Origin: an uncultured Clostridia bacterium
Lineage (GTDB): Bacteria; Bacillota; Clostridia; Oscillospirales; CAG-272
Length of the DNA: 17,619 nt
Assembly: GCA_937892405.1 (NCBI GenBank)
Contig: CALAFS010000248.1
Span: 1-17,619 of the forward strand
Direction: 5' to 3'
Under the pieces are notes generated by a model. The model ran no database searches. It saw nothing but the letters and a program-made list of their open reading frames with translations, and was not told the origin of the DNA. This document shows, in pieces, positions 14,791 through 17,619 of this stretch. Each line of letters opens with the position of its first letter. Position 1 is the stretch's first letter. The position numbers and the translations under genes were made by a program.

Positions 14791-14822
14791 AAAGTCTGCG
14801 GCATGTGCCGCAGACTTTTTTT
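14791..14822 (+). terminator. Strong intrinsic terminator after the membrane protein gene
   Basis: A perfect 12-bp stem, AAAGTCTGCGGC and GCCGCAGACTTT, with ATGT loop ends in a T7 run (14816-14822). It begins 8 nt after the stop codon. Confidence 0.95.
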
Positions 14823-14998
14823 GTGCCCTGACGGCGGTGTAAAAAGCGCGGTGCGGGCGGGAAACATGTGCCGCGCGTCGTCGTTTTTTTGCCCCCATTT
14901 TCGGCGGAAAAATCTTTGTGCGTTTTCGCCCGTGCGGGGAGACGGGGGAGGGGCAAATTGTGAATTGTGGCAATTTCCCGTACTTTCTTCTTTTTTTC
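14823..14998. other. Intergenic stretch with two inverted repeats, no gene seen
   Basis: GCGCGG (14846-14851) and CCGCGC (14871-14876) are followed by T7 (14884-14890), possibly a backup terminator. Further on, GGG-c-AAATTG (14951-14960) faces CAATTT-CCC (14971-14979) across an AATTGTG-rich centre, 19 bp upstream of the transketolase -35. This could be an operator or a worn repeat. No supported ORF on either strand. Confidence 0.4.
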
Positions 14999-15027
14999 TT
15001 GACTTTTCGCGCGCTTTATAGTAAAAT
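14999..15027 (+). promoter_or_regulatory. Sigma-A promoter for the transketolase operon
   Basis: TTGACT (14999-15004) and TAAAAT (15022-15027) are separated by 17 bp; the start would be near 15034. Confidence 0.8.
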
Positions 15028-15043
15028 ATAAGATGATAAATTC

Positions 15044-15062
15044 TGCGGGTAACAAACCCGCA
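15044..15062 (+). other. 5' leader hairpin of the transketolase mRNA
   Basis: TGCGGGT and ACCCGCA are perfect 7-bp arms around AACAA. It lies about 10 nt after the predicted transcription start and 12 nt before the GGAGGA ribosome site. There is no T run, so it is more likely a stability or regulatory element than a terminator. Confidence 0.6.
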
Positions 15063-15083
15063 ATGTACGATTCCGGAGGATCT

Positions 15084-15923
15084 ATGGATAAAACGACCGA
15101 ACGGCAACTGATGCGGACGGCGTGCGATGTGCGCCGCGGCATTATCGACAGCGTGTATTCCGCGGGGTGCGGTCACCCCGGCGGATCTCTTTCCATCGCC
15201 GATGTCCTTACCTATCTTTATTTTGAGGAGATGAACATTCGTCCCGAGGAGCCGCGTTATGCGGGGCGGGATCGCTTCGTCCTCTCGAAGGGGCACACCG
15301 CACCGGCGCTCTACGCGGTGCTCGCTCACCGCGGATTTTTCCCGGTGGAGGAGCTGAAGACACTCCGCAAGACAGACTCCCGCCTGCAGGGACACCCGGA
15401 CATGAAGGGCGTGCCCGGCGTGGATATGTCGACCGGTTCGCTCGGACTTGGCATTTCCGCCGCGTGCGGCATGGCACTCGCGGGCAAGAGCGCGGGCGCG
15501 GACTACCGCGTGTATACCGTGCTCGGTGACGGCGAGAGCGAGGAAGGGCAGGTATGGGAGGCGGCGATGTTCGCCGCGCACTATAAGCTCGATAATCTCT
15601 GCGCCGTGCTCGATCTGAACGGACTTCAGATCGACGGTAAGATCACCGAGGTCATGAACCCCACGCCCCATGACGAAAAGTTCCTTGCGTTCGGCTGGCA
15701 TGTCATCACGATCGACGCGCACAGCTTCCCCGAGATCGAGGCGGCGTTCGCCGAGGCGAAGACCGTGAAAGGGAAGCCGACCGTCATCATCGCCCGCTCG
15801 GTGAAGGGCAAGGGCGTCTCCTATATGGAGAACGCATGCGAATGGCACGGTCAGGCACCGAAGGAAGACCTTTACAAGGTAGCGGTCGCCGATCTTGAAA
15901 AAATCAGAGAAAGTCTTGCGTGA
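15084..15923 (+). CDS. Transketolase, N-terminal (thiamine pyrophosphate-binding) subunit
   Basis: The 279-residue subunit carries the N-terminal third of transketolase, as in the split two-gene form common in Clostridia and archaea. It has GHPGGSLS (30-37), LSKGHTAPALYAVLAHRG (68-85), GSLGLGISAACGMALAGK and the thiamine diphosphate/metal motif GDG (148-150) through N179 (DLNGLQIDG). With its partner it moves two-carbon ketol units between sugar phosphates in the pentose phosphate pathway. The ATG at 15084 is chosen for GGAGGA 3 nt upstream; an in-frame ATG 51 nt earlier falls at the transcription start. The partner gene begins 11 nt after the stop. Confidence 0.97.
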   Translation: MDKTTERQLMRTACDVRRGIIDSVYSAGCGHPGGSLSIADVLTYLYFEEMNIRPEEPRYAGRDRFVLSKGHTAPALYAVLAHRGFFPVEELKTLRKTDSRLQGHPDMKGVPGVDMSTGSLGLGISAACGMALAGKSAGADYRVYTVLGDGESEEGQVWEAAMFAAHYKLDNLCAVLDLNGLQIDGKITEVMNPTPHDEKFLAFGWHVITIDAHSFPEIEAAFAEAKTVKGKPTVIIARSVKGKGVSYMENACEWHGQAPKEDLYKVAVADLEKIRESLA

Positions 15924-15934
15924 GGGTATTGAAG

Positions 15935-16882
15935 ATGGCAGAAATGAAAGCAACAAGAGAAGCCTACGGCAAGGCGCTTGTCGAACTCGGCGAAAAATAT
16001 GATTTTGTCGTCCTCGACGCCGATCTGGCGGCGGCGACAAAAACCGGAATGTTCAAGAAGAAATTCCCGGAGCGGTTCTTCGATTGCGGAATCGCGGAAG
16101 GGAACATGATGAGTGTCGCCGCCGGCATCGCGACGACGGGAAGAATCCCCTTTGCGTCCTCGTTCGCGATGTTCGCCGCGGGGCGTGCCTTTGAGCAGGT
16201 GCGCAACAGCATCGGCTACCCGCACCTGAATGTGAAGATCGGTGCGACCCACGCGGGTATTACGGTCGGTGAGGACGGTGCGACGCACCAGTGCCTCGAG
16301 GATATGGCGCTCATGCGTACGATCCCCGGCATGACGGTGATCTGCCCCGCCGACGCGGACGAAGCCTACCACGCGGTAGAGGCGGCGATCCTGCATGAGG
16401 GTCCCGTTTACCTGCGTTTCGGCAGATACCCCGTGCCCAACCTGACGCCCGAGCTTCCCGATTATCATTTTGAAATCGGTCGGGGCGTGACTTACCGCGA
16501 TGGGCACGATGTGACGATCGTTGCCACGGGATATATGGTTCACCTCGCACTCGAGGCGGCAGAGTCCCTTGCAAAAGAGGGGATCGACGCCCGCGTCATT
16601 GATATTCACACCGTGAAACCGATCGACCGCGATCTTCTCGTCCGCGCCGCCCGTGAGACGGGTGCCGTCGTGACGGCAGAGGAGCACAGCGTGATCGGCG
16701 GACTCGGCGGTGCCGTGGCGGAAACGCTCTCGGAGACTGCCCCCGTTCCCGTCCTCCGCGTCGGTGTGGAAGACATGTTCGGCAGAAGCGGCAAGGTGCC
16801 GGAACTTCTGGAGATTTACGGTCTGACCACAGAGCACATTGCGGCGCGCGCCAAAGAAGCCGTCGCCATGAAAAAGAATTGA
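15935..16882 (+). CDS. Transketolase, C-terminal (pyrimidine-binding and C-domain) subunit
   Basis: The 315-residue partner has the pyrimidine-binding domain (about 5-165) with the catalytic glutamate E55 in CGIAEGNMMS, SSFAMFAAGRAFEQVRNSI, and THAGITVGEDGATHQCLEDM (105-124, with H106 and H118). The transketolase C domain (about 180-310) includes EEHSVIGGLGGAVAETLS. It forms the active enzyme with the N-terminal subunit. The ATG at 15935 has TGAGGG about 8 nt upstream, overlapping the previous stop codon, so translation is probably coupled. A GTG at 15920 is an alternative start, adding five residues. No clear terminator follows. Confidence 0.96.
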   Translation: MAEMKATREAYGKALVELGEKYDFVVLDADLAAATKTGMFKKKFPERFFDCGIAEGNMMSVAAGIATTGRIPFASSFAMFAAGRAFEQVRNSIGYPHLNVKIGATHAGITVGEDGATHQCLEDMALMRTIPGMTVICPADADEAYHAVEAAILHEGPVYLRFGRYPVPNLTPELPDYHFEIGRGVTYRDGHDVTIVATGYMVHLALEAAESLAKEGIDARVIDIHTVKPIDRDLLVRAARETGAVVTAEEHSVIGGLGGAVAETLSETAPVPVLRVGVEDMFGRSGKVPELLEIYGLTTEHIAARAKEAVAMKKN

Positions 16883-16936
16883 GAAGAATTCGGAAATGAA
16901 GAATCCGCGTGGCGCATTGCGGTAACGCGCGAAGGC

Positions 16937-16955
16937 GGGCGACCGATGGTCGCCC
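16937..16955. repeat. Perfect 8-bp hairpin in the spacer
   Basis: GGGCGACC and GGTCGCCC flank GAT, followed by CTACGG. There is no T run. From memory, hairpins of this GGGCGACC...GGTCGCCCCTACG form are dispersed repeats in many clostridial genomes. Confidence 0.7.
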
Positions 16956-17036
16956 CTACGGCGGTGTGCACTTTGCAACCCGCAACGAATCCGTTTTTGT
17001 CGAAAAGAGAAGAATCTCCGAATGAAACAATTCTTC

Positions 17037-17082
17037 ATTCTTCATTCTGAATTCGGCAATCCTGTGTTGCCTTCGGCGACGG
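17037..17082 (+). repeat. Direct repeat unit, copy 1
   Basis: Begins with an 18-bp motif ATTCTTCATTCTGAATTC, then a variable 11 nt, then hairpin GTTGCC-TTC-GGCGAC (17066-17080, one G-T pair). Copy 2 lies 93 bp downstream. Confidence 0.7.
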
Positions 17083-17129
17083 GCTGTACCTTGAAACGGA
17101 ATTCGATTTTTTCGAGAAAATAATTCTGA

Positions 17130-17176
17130 ATTCTTCATTCTGAATTCATCAATGTTTATGCCGCCTTCGGCGGCGG
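17130..17176 (+). repeat. Direct repeat unit, copy 2, next to pyrH
   Basis: The same 18-bp motif is identical to copy 1, again followed by a variable stretch and a hairpin, GCCGCC-TTC-GGCGGC (17160-17174). The stem sequence differs from copy 1 but pairing is kept. It ends a few bases before the pyrH ribosome site GGGAG. Confidence 0.7.
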
Positions 17177-17189
17177 AATGGGAGATGTT

Positions 17190-17619
17190 ATGAAACGAAT
17201 CCTTCTGAAGCTCTCGGGCGAGGCGCTCGCGGAAAAAGAGGGCGGAATTTACGATCATGCGTTTGTCGACCGCGTCGCCGCGACGCTCGGAAAATGCGTG
17301 AAGGAAGGCTATGAGATCGCCGTAGTTGTCGGCGCCGGAAACATCTGGCGCGGCAGACAGGGCGGCGATATGGATCGCACCGATGCCGACCGCATGGGCA
17401 TGCTCGCGACGGTCATCAACTCGATCTGCTTAAAAGACGCGCTCGTGCGCGCAGGGCAGGAGGCGGTGGTTATGACCGCCGTTCCGATGGTGCCCTTTGC
17501 CGAGGTGTATTCCGCCGAGGCGGCGATCCGTCATCTTGAGGCGGGACGCGTCGTTATCTTCGGCGCCGGGCTCGGTATGCCCTTCATTTCCACCGATACG
17601 GCGGGGGCCCGCCCCCCCG
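17190..17619 (+). CDS. pyrH: UMP kinase PyrH (3' end cut by window edge)
   Basis: The first 143 residues of the usual 235-240 are present. The amino-acid-kinase fold shows KLSGEAL (7-13), VVVGAGNIWRG (45-55), TDADRMGMLATVINS (64-78) and FGAGLGMPFISTDT (124-137), characteristic of bacterial UMP kinase, which makes UDP from UMP and ATP. The ATG at 17190 is preceded by GGGAG at about 7 nt. The normal continuation after STDTA would be an Ala/Leu/Arg-rich helix. Instead the last codons read GARPP from a run of G and C, probably sequence error at the contig end. No convincing promoter was found just upstream, so it may be read from the transketolase promoter or from within the repeats. Confidence 0.96.
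   Translation, partial: MKRILLKLSGEALAEKEGGIYDHAFVDRVAATLGKCVKEGYEIAVVVGAGNIWRGRQGGDMDRTDADRMGMLATVINSICLKDALVRAGQEAVVMTAVPMVPFAEVYSAEAAIRHLEAGRVVIFGAGLGMPFISTDTAGARPP

Larger units (their letters stand above)
16886..17176. repeat. Repeat-rich intergenic spacer between transketolase and pyrH
   Basis: This stretch without a gene contains several repeat types. GAATTC-rich motifs occur at the left edge (16886-16904) in one orientation, and at 17030-17054 and 17122-17147 in the other, so the left and right copies form an imperfect inverted repeat. Between them is the hairpin GGGCGACC-GAT-GGTCGCCC. The layout resembles a small non-autonomous element or a mosaic of dispersed intergenic repeats. 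No transposase or target-site duplication was recognised. Confidence 0.6.

Noticed and set aside
13967..17038. Three long minus-strand frames (391, 432 and 388 codons) across the membrane protein and transketolase genes
   Set aside because: They run through plus-strand promoters and a terminator, encode compositionally odd proteins and oppose confidently identified genes.
16883..17189. CRISPR array or attachment site in the repeat-rich spacer
   Set aside because: Only two direct repeat units with unequal internal sequence are present, with no regular spacers, and there is no integrase or tRNA gene nearby.

Overview
The window looks like a piece of a GC-rich (near 60% by eye) chromosome from the Clostridia, probably an uncultured or gut-type lineage such as Oscillospirales or Christensenellales. 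This is inferred from several traits. The coding DNA is GC-rich, but the promoters are canonical sigma-A type (TTGACA/TATAAT, nearly always with 17-bp spacers). Shine-Dalgarno sequences are strong, clpB has a perfect CIRCE element, transketolase is split into two subunits, and paired ABC-FtsX fusion transporters are present. Both ends cut a gene, and the last ~20 bases look like low-quality contig-end sequence.

Layout. Positions 1-3067 are on the minus strand: a truncated serine hydrolase of the beta-lactamase class C/esterase family, a Gfo/Idh/MocA dehydrogenase with its own promoter, and a PF11449-type putative manganese/heavy-metal exporter. The exporter promoter overlaps a perfect 23-bp dyad. 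Positions 3068-3375 form a divergent control region with that promoter, an unexplained 8-bp-arm dyad, CIRCE and the clpB promoter. Full-length clpB (3376-5997, +) ends at a strong terminator.

Positions 6083-11229 are a minus-strand operon of two ABC ATPase-FtsX permease fusions, overlapping by 4 bp, followed by a 103-residue acidic orphan protein. Divergently, 11443-13821 (+) is an amino-acid-type ABC importer: lipoprotein binding protein, one permease and one ATPase. The binding protein appears circularly permuted. The segment that normally forms the C-terminus of SBP_bac_3 proteins lies directly after the lipobox, and the protein stops where that segment should begin. This is the most interesting observation in the window.

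Positions 14011-14822 hold a monocistronic multi-pass membrane protein of unknown function with a consensus promoter, a dyad between its -35 and -10, a leader hairpin and a clean terminator. Then come the two transketolase subunits (15084-16882), which supply pentose phosphate interconversion. A repeat-rich spacer (16883-17189) carries hairpins and repeated AATTC-type motifs. Last is the start of pyrH (UMP kinase).

The genes are mostly separate transcription units with housekeeping (clpB, transketolase, pyrH) and transport roles. I see no prophage, transposase, CRISPR, rRNA or tRNA.
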